Origin: Actinomycetota bacterium
GTDB lineage: Bacteria; Actinomycetota; Actinomycetes; Nanopelagicales; Nanopelagicaceae
NCBI GenBank assembly: GCA_947480465.1
Contig: CANKCT010000009.1
Coordinates: forward strand, 1 to 12,562
Reading direction: 5' to 3'
DNA: 12,562 nucleotides
Shown here: in pieces, positions 6,183 through 12,562 of the stretch
Layout of the letters: every line of letters begins with the position of its first letter
Position numbering within the stretch: the first letter of the stretch is position 1
Notes under the pieces: generated by a model
What the model was told of the DNA's origin: nothing
Seen by the model: only the letters and a program-made list of their open reading frames with translations
Database searches by the model: none
Program-made: the position numbers and the translations under genes

Positions 6183-7487
6183 ATGAATAAAAACGACGCC
6201 CACTGGCCCGCGATTTTTCGTGGTGCAAAACCAGTCGATGTTTCGGTCGTAATTCCAGGGTCGAAGTCAGTGACCAACCGGGCGCTTATTTTGGCAGCTC
6301 AAGCCGACTCACCATCAGTTTTGCGACGACCTTTAGTTTCACGCGATAGCGAACTGATGGTTCAAGGATTACAAGCTCTGGGCATTGGTATCGTCGAAGA
6401 AGATGCAATCATCAATGGAGCACCTGAATATCGATTAACTCTTACTCCTGCAGAAATGAGTGGGCCAGCAAGAATTGATGTGGGAAACGCGGGTACAGTC
6501 ATGCGATTCTTGCCGCCACTTGCAGCACTTGCAACCGGAGAGATTTCATTTGATGGTGACCCGCGTTCATATGAGCGCCCACTTGGTCCTGTAATCAAAG
6601 CACTTGAAGAACTAGGTGTTTCTATCGAACACGAAGGTCGGTATAGCTTGCCGTTAACACTTCACGGTAAGGGCAAAATACCTGGTGGAGAAATAACAAT
6701 TGATGCCAGTGCATCTAGTCAGTTTTTGTCAGCACTTTTATTAGTAGCACCAAGTTTTACTCATGGAATTACTGCAATACATAAAGGTGGATCTCTTCCA
6801 TCAATGCCGCACATTGACATGACCGTTGACATGCTGAGAAGTTTCGGTGCCGTTGTAACAGTTGACACGGATGCACAGAGTTGGAATGTTCAACCTGGAG
6901 TACTTCATGGACGAGAATTAGTCATCGAGCCCGATCTTTCAAATGCCGCACCTTTCTTATCGATGGCAATGGTGTGCGGTGGATCAATAACGATTGCAGA
7001 TTGGCCAGCAGAAACCACGCAACCAGGCGACCAACTCCGAACCATACTTACACGTATGGGTGCGCATCTTTCAATGAGTTCAAAAGGTCTAACCCTCAAA
7101 GGCACTGGCGTGATTCACGGAATTGATATTGATTTGCACGATGTTGGTGAACTGACGCCGTCTATCGCAGCATTGGCCGCTTTGGCAGATTCACCATCAC
7201 ACCTTCGTGGAATCGGCCACTTACGTTTGCATGAAACTGATCGTCTTGCCGCATTGACCCGTGAGATAAATGCATTGGGTGGAAATGTTGAAGAGCATAA
7301 AACTTCGCTTCACATCACTCCTGCGCCACTCCACGGGGGTGTTTTTCATACATATGAAGATCACCGTCTCGCAACAGCTGGTGCAGTGATTGGTTTAGTT
7401 GTACCTGGAATCGAAGTTGAAAACATAGCGACTACCCGCAAAACGCTTCCAGATTTTCCTGGCTTGTGGAGCTCTCTTCTTGCTTGA
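6183..7487 (+). CDS. aroA: 3-phosphoshikimate 1-carboxyvinyltransferase (EPSP synthase)
   Basis: This cytosolic enzyme joins shikimate-3-phosphate and phosphoenolpyruvate to make EPSP, the sixth step of the shikimate pathway. The 434-aa length is normal. Motifs in order: IPGSKSVTNRAL with Lys28 and Arg33 for substrate phosphate binding, GNAGTVMRFLPP, GDPRSYERPLGPV, ASSQFLSALLL, DVGELTPSIAAL with catalytic-type Asp320, LHETDRLAAL with Glu351 and Arg354, YEDHRLATAG with His394-Arg395, and TRKTLPDFPG with Lys420. The GTVMRFLPP segment is of the actinobacterial type rather than the RPLTA form of E. coli. The ATG at 6183 gives the short N-terminus usual in relatives. It heads a four-gene plus-strand run, with rsgA starting 19 bp after its stop, and diverges from the SRAP gene by 23 bp. 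Confidence 0.96.
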   Translation: MNKNDAHWPAIFRGAKPVDVSVVIPGSKSVTNRALILAAQADSPSVLRRPLVSRDSELMVQGLQALGIGIVEEDAIINGAPEYRLTLTPAEMSGPARIDVGNAGTVMRFLPPLAALATGEISFDGDPRSYERPLGPVIKALEELGVSIEHEGRYSLPLTLHGKGKIPGGEITIDASASSQFLSALLLVAPSFTHGITAIHKGGSLPSMPHIDMTVDMLRSFGAVVTVDTDAQSWNVQPGVLHGRELVIEPDLSNAAPFLSMAMVCGGSITIADWPAETTQPGDQLRTILTRMGAHLSMSSKGLTLKGTGVIHGIDIDLHDVGELTPSIAALAALADSPSHLRGIGHLRLHETDRLAALTREINALGGNVEEHKTSLHITPAPLHGGVFHTYEDHRLATAGAVIGLVVPGIEVENIATTRKTLPDFPGLWSSLLA

Positions 7488-7506
7488 GATTGCGAGTAAT
7501 TAGGAG

Positions 7507-8529
7507 ATGGCTCCTCGCGAATATGACGAGTCTGATGCTCGAATCAGGCCAGCCCGAAGCACTCGTCCCCGGAGTAAAGATCGCCCAAGTCATAGTGGAG
7601 CAATAACAGCTTTAGTGACAACCGTTGATCGCGGCCGCCAAACTTGCATGACTGATGACGGTGTAGTGGTAACCGCAATGAGGGCTCGCGAGTTAGGGCC
7701 AAAGTCGGTTGTAGTTGGAGACATTGTTTCGATTGTTGGCGACATAAGTGGAAACGAAGGAAGCCTTGCTCGAATAGTGGCAGTCAGCGAACGGCGTAAT
7801 TCTTTAAGTCGCACCGTTGATGATGCGGCCCAAGTTGAACGAACAATTGTTGCAAATATTGATCAATTAGTAATTGTTGTTGCTGCAACAAATCCAGAGC
7901 CACGAAGGGGATTAATCGATCGGTTCTTAGTTTCGGCCTTCACCGAAGGAATTACCCCAAAATTAGTTGTTACAAAGACTGATCTTGGTGCGGTTCCTGC
8001 ATTTATTGCACAGTATTCAAAGCTTGATGTTGAAATCATTTTCACCGCAATTAAGAGTGATTCGCGAAGTGATGACTTAACTGCACTACATGAAATGCTG
8101 GTAGGTAAAAAATCGGTATTAGTTGGTCACTCAGGTGTAGGAAAGTCAACTTTAATCAATGCGTTAGTTCCAGAAGCTGATCGAATGACGGGCGAAGTAA
8201 ATATAGCGACTGGTCGCGGGCGCCACACTTCATCAAGTGCAATTGCGCTACAGATTTCTGGTAGCAATGGGTGGATTATTGATACACCGGGCATCCGAGC
8301 GTTCGGCCTATCGCATATCGACAATCAGCGGATTGTTGATGCGTTCACAGATTTATCTGAAGTCGCCGCAAACTGCATGCCTAACTGCTCACATGCGCAC
8401 AGTTCGTGCTCACTTGATGCTTGGGCCGCCCCCAACGGCATCGTTGACCTTGAGCGCACTGCAAGACTTACAAGTTTGCGCTCTTTATTGGCAGTCAAAG
8501 ACCAAACCCTGCAAGGCATTGAGGATTAA
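7507..8529 (+). CDS. rsgA: Small ribosomal subunit biogenesis GTPase RsgA (circularly permuted)
   Basis: RsgA is a late-acting GTPase that checks 30S subunit maturation and is activated by the ribosome. The 340-aa protein has an N-terminal OB-fold region, then GTPase motifs in the permuted order typical of this family: TKTD (G4) at 156-159, GHSGVGKST (G1, Walker A) at 207-215, and DTPG (G3) at 259-262. A C-terminal zinc knuckle follows with Cys290, Cys294, His296 and Cys301. The Cys-to-Cys spacing is one shorter than in E. coli RsgA but like mycobacterial relatives. The N-terminal EYDESD motif matches mycobacterial homologues, and an in-frame TAG at 7501-7503 excludes an earlier start, so ATG 7507 is favoured. 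Oddly, AGGAG directly abuts this ATG with no spacer. It lies between aroA and hisN. Confidence 0.95.
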   Translation: MAPREYDESDARIRPARSTRPRSKDRPSHSGAITALVTTVDRGRQTCMTDDGVVVTAMRARELGPKSVVVGDIVSIVGDISGNEGSLARIVAVSERRNSLSRTVDDAAQVERTIVANIDQLVIVVAATNPEPRRGLIDRFLVSAFTEGITPKLVVTKTDLGAVPAFIAQYSKLDVEIIFTAIKSDSRSDDLTALHEMLVGKKSVLVGHSGVGKSTLINALVPEADRMTGEVNIATGRGRHTSSSAIALQISGSNGWIIDTPGIRAFGLSHIDNQRIVDAFTDLSEVAANCMPNCSHAHSSCSLDAWAAPNGIVDLERTARLTSLRSLLAVKDQTLQGIED

Positions 8530-8541
8530 GATTTAACCACT

Positions 8542-9345
8542 ATGACACTTGAAACAGAGCAATACGGTGAAGATTTAGCTCTAGCCCATCTACTAGCTGA
8601 TCTAGCAGATGCAATTGCGCTAGATCGGTATCAAGCATTGGATTTAGTTGTCACGACTAAGCCAGATAACACTCCTGTAACCGATGCTGATCGCGCAGTT
8701 GAAACTGCTATACGTCAAGCTCTTGCAGTTCATCGCCCAGAAGATGGTTTGTTAGGTGAAGAGTTTGGCAGTGACATAACTGGGGCAAAGCGATATTGGG
8801 TAATTGACCCAATAGATGGCACTAAGAATTTTATGCGAGGAGTGCCTACGTGGGCCTGTTTGATTGCTCTCGTCGAAGTGAGTGAAAATGGAACACACAA
8901 TGTTATTGTCGGAGTTGCTAGTTCACCAGCTCTGTCACGGCGTTGGTTTGCATCAAGTGGCGCTGGTGCATTTGTAATTTTCAATGGAAATACAAAAAAA
9001 ATATCTGTTTCAGAAGTTTCAGCGATTGAAGATGCCTCAATAGCTTATTCAGACTTCATCGGATTTGGTGAAAGATTAGAACCATTTCAAAAAATGCTCT
9101 CTCAAGCTTGGCGCACTCGAGGTATGGGAGATTTCTGGTCACACATGTTGGTTGCCGAAGGCGCAGTAGATATTGCAGTCGAGCCTACCCTTGCAGTATG
9201 GGATATGGCCGCTCTGGACATAATTGTTCGCGAAGCAGGTGGAGTATTCACAAATACATCCGGCCAGCAAGGCCCTTTTGGTGGCAGCGGCGTTTCCACT
9301 AATGGCAAATTACATGATGACGTATTGAATTGTTTAAATTCATGA
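8542..9345 (+). CDS. hisN: Histidinol-phosphatase, inositol-monophosphatase type
   Basis: This Mg-dependent phosphatase of the IMPase superfamily most resembles mycobacterial HisN, which removes phosphate from L-histidinol phosphate in histidine synthesis. The 267-aa protein shows TDADRAVE near residue 50, the metal ligand Glu in GEEFG (72-76), the signature DPIDGTKNF with Asp89, Asp92 and Thr94, and the C-terminal motif WDMAALD with Asp221. RGVPTWACLIAL after the signature and NGKLHDDVLNCLN at the end match the HisN rather than the generic SuhB pattern. It begins 12 bp after rsgA, and its stop overlaps the copA ATG by four bases. Another IMPase-family substrate cannot be excluded from sequence alone. 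No other his genes are in the window. Confidence 0.88.
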   Translation: MTLETEQYGEDLALAHLLADLADAIALDRYQALDLVVTTKPDNTPVTDADRAVETAIRQALAVHRPEDGLLGEEFGSDITGAKRYWVIDPIDGTKNFMRGVPTWACLIALVEVSENGTHNVIVGVASSPALSRRWFASSGAGAFVIFNGNTKKISVSEVSAIEDASIAYSDFIGFGERLEPFQKMLSQAWRTRGMGDFWSHMLVAEGAVDIAVEPTLAVWDMAALDIIVREAGGVFTNTSGQQGPFGGSGVSTNGKLHDDVLNCLNS

Positions 9346-11585
9346 GCACACTTTTGGAGCCGACGACTCTGTCTATCGAGGGAATGACGTGCTCTTCGTG
9401 TGTTAACACGGTTGAGAAAGCATTAAATTCCGTAGATGGGGTAAGCGCATCAATTAACTTTGCTACTGAGACTGCGCATATTTTGGCACCTGCGGAAGTA
9501 GACGTGAAAAAGTTGATTCAGATTGTCGAAAAAGCGGGCTATAAAGCCGCACTTTTGCAAGATGGCCAGTCAGTGACTTTACATAGCAAAAAATCGGGCC
9601 GAGCCCTTTTCTTTGCTTTTATTTTTGCTGTACCTGCAATTGCGATTTCAATGGTTATGGACTGGCACCATCAAATCGATATCTGGATGATTGACCAGAT
9701 AGATGCTCTCGGAATCGCACGTCCTTTGTACTCACCAACATCATGGTTGGTAATCGCACTCAGCACACCAGTTGTTTTATTCGTCGCTTGGCCAATTCAC
9801 CGTGCAGCACTGCGAAATTTAAAACATCCAACAATGGATAACTTAATTTCTATGGGTTCTATTGCTGCATTTGCTTGGTCAATATATGCAAACACAACAG
9901 GTGTAGGTGATGTGTATACAGAAGTTGCGGCTGGAGTAATCTTTTTTGTGATCCTAGGTCGTTTCTTAGAAACACGTGCAAAATCTCGTGCAGGCGCGGC
10001 ACTATCTTCCCTTCTTGCTTTAGGTAGCAAAGAGGTCACTATCGTTCGTGGTGGATTCCCACTCATCGTTCCAATCGGTCAACTTCAGATTGGTGATGAG
10101 TTTGAAGTTCTCCCGGGTGCGCGCATTGCAACTGATGGAATTGTTATTAAAGGTGAAAGTGCCGTTGATAACTCTATGCTCACTGGTGAATCTAAACCTG
10201 TGGATGTTCGTCCCGGTTCATCGGTTATAGGTGCATCACTTAACCACAATGGTCGACTGATTGTGCGAGCAACCAGAATTGGAAGTGATACTGAACTTGC
10301 ACGAATCACCGCTATGGTGATTAGCGCACAGGGCACAAAGGCTCCGATTCAGCGATTGGCAGATCGCATCAGTGCTGTTTTTGTCCCGATAGTTACAATT
10401 TTTTCAATCGGTGTTTTTCTAGGGTGGTTTTACACTGATCACACATTGACTAGGTCTATCTCTGTAGCGATAACAGTTCTTGTGATTGCCTGTCCATGTG
10501 CACTCGGTTTAGCGACACCTGTGGCTCTACTCGTTGCCTCCGGGCGTGGGGCACAACGCGGAATAGTGTTGCGAGAGCCACGCTCACTTGAAGTTGCTCG
10601 CGCAGTTGATACCGTGGTTTTTGATAAGACTGGAACGCTCACTCAAGGCGTAATGAATGTAGTTGAAATTACAGTATCAACTTCAGCCGGAAAAGTTTTA
10701 GGCAACAATTTCTCCACACTCATCAATGAAAAATCAATTTTCTCATCCGCTTTGGCAGTCGAATCACAGAATTCACATCCAGTTGCACTGGCAATCGTTC
10801 GTTATGCACTTGGACAAGGAGCAACAAAATTTGAAGTAAGTGATTTTTCAGTTACGCCAGGATCAGGTGCTGCGGGGCGGGTAAATTTCGGCACAATTTC
10901 TCCGGTTGTCTTGATTGGCTCTCCCGCAGCTGTTGCGCATAGTTGTACGGATTTTCATCCTGAAATCAAACTCGCTATTGCCCATGGCCAAGAATCTGGG
11001 CTTACAGTCTCTGTACTTGCATGGGATGGAGTTGCACTTGCCGTATTTGCAGTCGGAGATCAATTAAAGCAAGATGCTGCCGAAACAATTAAAGCGCTCA
11101 GAGCACTGGGAATCACACCATGGCTAGTTACAGGTGATGGGGCCGAAGCTGCTGCAACAGTTGCAGCAAGTGTGGGTATTGATATGTCGCATGTGGTCTC
11201 GGGGGCACTGCCAGAGACAAAATTAGCTATTGTCGAAAAGTTAAAGTCCGAAGGGCACCGTGTGTTAATGATTGGTGATGGAATTAATGATGCAGCTGCC
11301 TTAGCGGCCTCTGATTTATCAATGGCCATGGGAACCGGAACCGATACTGCTATTTCAAGTGCTGATATAACTCTCATGAAATCGGGTTTGAGTAGCGTTA
11401 TAGATGCACTCAAGTTAGCCAAAAAAACTTTAAGAATCATTCACTTAAATATGGGGTGGGCGTTGATTTACAACGTAATCGGCCTACCTATCGCCGCCTT
11501 AGGGTTACTTCGACCAATTTATGCGGCGGCAGCAATGGCGTTGTCGTCTTTGTTTGTTGTCACAAATTCTTTGCGGATAAAATAA
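9342..11585 (+). CDS. copA: Copper-exporting P1B-1-type ATPase
   Basis: This inner-membrane ATPase pumps Cu(I) out of the cytoplasm. The start was placed at the ATG overlapping the hisN stop (ATGA); a TTG 12 bp earlier is also in frame but less likely. The 747-aa protein has one N-terminal heavy-metal-associated domain with GMTCSSC (Cys17, Cys20), then paired membrane helices, TGES of the actuator domain (281-284), and the transmembrane metal site Cys384-Pro-Cys386 in ACPCALGLATP. DKTGT follows with phosphorylated Asp428, then His479-Pro480 of the ATP-binding domain and GDGIND (645-650). The last helices carry Tyr710-Asn711 and the M-x2-SS motif (Met732, Ser735, Ser736), which define Cu(I) specificity in the P1B-1 class. 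One binding domain and normal length indicate a complete pump. It is last in the aroA unit and ends 4 bp before a strong terminator. No CsoR or CopZ gene is nearby. Confidence 0.95.
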   Translation: MSTLLEPTTLSIEGMTCSSCVNTVEKALNSVDGVSASINFATETAHILAPAEVDVKKLIQIVEKAGYKAALLQDGQSVTLHSKKSGRALFFAFIFAVPAIAISMVMDWHHQIDIWMIDQIDALGIARPLYSPTSWLVIALSTPVVLFVAWPIHRAALRNLKHPTMDNLISMGSIAAFAWSIYANTTGVGDVYTEVAAGVIFFVILGRFLETRAKSRAGAALSSLLALGSKEVTIVRGGFPLIVPIGQLQIGDEFEVLPGARIATDGIVIKGESAVDNSMLTGESKPVDVRPGSSVIGASLNHNGRLIVRATRIGSDTELARITAMVISAQGTKAPIQRLADRISAVFVPIVTIFSIGVFLGWFYTDHTLTRSISVAITVLVIACPCALGLATPVALLVASGRGAQRGIVLREPRSLEVARAVDTVVFDKTGTLTQGVMNVVEITVSTSAGKVLGNNFSTLINEKSIFSSALAVESQNSHPVALAIVRYALGQGATKFEVSDFSVTPGSGAAGRVNFGTISPVVLIGSPAAVAHSCTDFHPEIKLAIAHGQESGLTVSVLAWDGVALAVFAVGDQLKQDAAETIKALRALGITPWLVTGDGAEAAATVAASVGIDMSHVVSGALPETKLAIVEKLKSEGHRVLMIGDGINDAAALAASDLSMAMGTGTDTAISSADITLMKSGLSSVIDALKLAKKTLRIIHLNMGWALIYNVIGLPIAALGLLRPIYAAAAMALSSLFVVTNSLRIK

Positions 11586-11589
11586 AAAT

Positions 11590-11618
11590 CTCGCAGTAGA
11601 TGAGTAATCTTCTGCGAG
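11590..11618. terminator. Bidirectional intrinsic terminator between copA and tRNA-fMet
   Basis: CTCGCAG (11590-11596) pairs with CTGCGAG (11612-11618). Inside, after a single T-T mismatch, AGAT pairs with ATCT around a GAGTA loop, so the hairpin has 7 + 4 base pairs. On the plus strand it is followed by CTTTTCACTTCTTTT, and on the minus strand by ATTTTTATTTT. It can therefore stop copA transcription rightwards and tRNA transcription leftwards. Confidence 0.85.
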
Positions 11619-11637
11619 CTTTTCACTTCTTTTAATC

Positions 11638-11714
<77 letters not shown>

Positions 11715-11726
11715 TCGGTATTGGCA

Positions 11727-11755
11727 ATCTTAGGCGTGAAGCAGGTAAAGACCAA
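11727..11755 (-). promoter_or_regulatory. Putative promoter of tRNA-fMet
   Basis: On the minus strand TTGGTC (11755-11750) and TAAGAT (11732-11727) are separated by 17 bp, matching a housekeeping sigma -35/-10 layout. The tRNA 5' end is 12 nt beyond the -10 box, leaving a short 5' leader for RNase P to remove. The -35 box falls within the left arm of the inverted repeat at 11743-11792. Confidence 0.55.
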
Positions 11756-11792
11756 ATCCATGAATGAAAACCCATGAAAATGGCCTTTACCT
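11743..11792. repeat. 50-bp imperfect inverted repeat between the UPF0182 gene and tRNA-fMet
   Basis: AGGTAAAG (11743-11750) pairs with CTTTACCT (11785-11792). Pairing continues inward, with mismatches, through CCA/TGG and CATG/CATG to a loop of about 10 nt (11763-11772). There is no T-run after it on either strand, so it is not a standard intrinsic terminator. It may be a T-less terminator for the upstream UPF0182 gene or an operator covering the tRNA promoter. The rest of the gap 11715-11845 shows nothing else I can name. Confidence 0.55.
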
Positions 11793-11845
11793 ATCAATAC
11801 TTACTGAGTACAGATTTCTTTGCGCATTGCTTATAGCGATGACAT

Positions 11846-12562
11846 TTATTTTTTCGTCTGTGCTGCTATCGCAGATGCAATTGCAGATTTTAAGCGATCT
11901 TGTGCTCGGCCATATGCCGCAAAATCACCCTTAGCAAGTGCGGCTTGACCATCAGCGAGTGCTTGCTTTGCACTTGCTAATGCACTGGCTAACGAATTAT
12001 TCGTTGTTCCGGTAGTTGAGGTGGTTGTCCCACTAGTTGAAGTTGTTCCAGAATTTCCACCGAATACTTGGTCAAGTGCACCCTTCAAAGTGTCGTCATA
12101 TCCAATTTGATCTCCAAATGAAACGAGTACTTTTTGAAGTAATGGATAAGCCGCACTATTTGAAGTCGCTCTCACATAAACAGGTTGTACGTAGAGCAAA
12201 CCTCCACCCACTGGAAGTGTGAGCAAGTTTCCAAGAACCACATCTGAACCACCTTGACGCAATAGTGACAAGGAGTTAGCAACCTCAGGCTTTGCCTCAA
12301 AATTGGAAGCAACTTGCGATGGACCTGCAACGTTGGTACTTCGAGGTAGTTGGAGCACTGTAATTTTGCCGTAGTTTGGTCCAGCATCTGAATTTACAAC
12401 CGCAAAGGCAGATAGGTTCTCGCGACCACCACGAGGAACAAATGGCGTAGTCATCGCGAACTCTGGCTTATCTTCACCAGGTAACTGAAGTGTTAAGTAA
12501 TAAGTAGGTTGTGCCCCGGCATTAGCACCGAACGTGGATGGATCGCGCGGTACACGCCAGAA
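11846..12562 (-). CDS. UPF0182 family membrane protein, C-terminal part (5' partial)
   Basis: This is the C-terminal 238 residues of a UPF0182 (COG1615) protein. Family members are roughly 900-1000 aa with about seven N-terminal membrane helices and a large extracytoplasmic region. Their function is unknown. The frame is open to the window edge, so the ATG at 12454 is internal. Recognisable segments are WRVPRDPS, QPTYYLTLQLPG, FVPRGGRENLSAF, YGKITVLQLPRS, SLLRQGGSDVVLGNLLTLPV, GGGLLYVQPVYV, YPLLQKVLVSFGDQIGY and GALDQVFGG, all usual near the C-terminus of the family. After these come a Ser/Thr/Gly linker (11999-12061) and a charged, Ala-rich helix-like tail of about 50 residues. The stop is TAA at 11846-11848. 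The membrane portion lies outside the window. Confidence 0.9.
   Translation of the reverse strand, partial: FWRVPRDPSTFGANAGAQPTYYLTLQLPGEDKPEFAMTTPFVPRGGRENLSAFAVVNSDAGPNYGKITVLQLPRSTNVAGPSQVASNFEAKPEVANSLSLLRQGGSDVVLGNLLTLPVGGGLLYVQPVYVRATSNSAAYPLLQKVLVSFGDQIGYDDTLKGALDQVFGGNSGTTSTSGTTTSTTGTTNNSLASALASAKQALADGQAALAKGDFAAYGRAQDRLKSAIASAIAAQTKK
11999..12061 (-). repeat. Low-complexity Ser/Thr/Gly linker coding segment in the UPF0182 gene
   Basis: Visible-fragment residues 168-188 consist almost only of Gly, Ser, Thr and Asn (TTSTSGTTTSTTGTT core), encoded by degenerate repeats of a GTTGT/AGTTG-like unit on the plus strand. It separates the conserved UPF0182 core from the Ala-rich tail and is probably a flexible, surface-exposed linker. 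Such tracts vary in length between relatives. Confidence 0.7.

Noticed and set aside
6160..6228. Longer SRAP protein with 23 extra N-terminal residues.
   Set aside because: SRAP chemistry needs Cys at position 2, and the extension would overlap the start of aroA on the other strand.
7119..7145. GGAAT-N19-GTT on the plus strand inside aroA, matching the SigR promoter consensus.
   Set aside because: Roughly one such match is expected by chance in a window of this size when both strands and two spacings are allowed, and it lies about 360 bp inside a coding region with no gene start close downstream.
9330..9341. CopA start at TTG 9330.
   Set aside because: The ATG at 9342 overlaps the hisN stop in the usual ATGA fashion and still precedes the metal-binding domain by a normal distance.

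Overview
The window looks like a piece of chromosome from a small, streamlined, mid-to-low GC actinobacterium, resembling the freshwater acI / Nanopelagicales type. That placement is inferred from protein resemblance and compactness; no search was run. The lineage evidence is: an actinobacterial-type fused 2-oxoglutarate decarboxylase (Kgd), a SigR/RsrA thiol-stress sigma/anti-sigma pair, a UPF0182 protein, an actinobacterial HisN, and the SRAP-aroA-rsgA order that mycobacteria also show next to their SigR homologue. Intergenic gaps are mostly 3-30 bp. No CRISPR array, transposase, phage gene or integration site was seen.

Layout, left to right. (1) 2-3190, plus: kgd, cut by the left edge. (2) 3209-3961: sodX (minus) and sodN (plus), head to head, encoding nickel superoxide dismutase and its putative maturation protease. 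(3) 3986-6159, minus: SRAP-domain protein, sigR, rsrA and a hotdog thioesterase-like gene. Gaps are 18 bp, a 4-bp ATGA overlap and 3 bp, so this is probably one transcription unit. (4) 6183-11585, plus: aroA, rsgA, hisN and copA, with gaps of 19 bp, 12 bp and a 4-bp ATGA overlap. It diverges from the SRAP/sigR unit across only 23 bp that carry two overlapping -10-like boxes. (5) 11590-11618: a strong bidirectional terminator. (6) 11641-11714, minus: initiator tRNA-fMet with a recognisable promoter. (7) 11846-12562, minus: the C-terminal part of a UPF0182 membrane protein, cut by the right edge.

How the genes work together: sodN/sodX handle superoxide, sigR/rsrA sense disulfide stress, and copA exports copper, so the middle of the window is rich in redox and metal-stress genes. 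These sit next to housekeeping genes for the TCA cycle (kgd), aromatic amino acids (aroA), ribosome maturation (rsgA), histidine synthesis (hisN) and translation initiation (tRNA-fMet). All protein families are recognisable. I do not see a wholly new system. The least ordinary points are an acidic Thr/Glu-rich C-terminal extension on RsrA, a hotdog protein in the sigR unit that lacks the His expected of its family, the very compact divergent promoter between the SRAP gene and aroA, and an unexplained 50-bp inverted repeat at the tRNA-fMet promoter.
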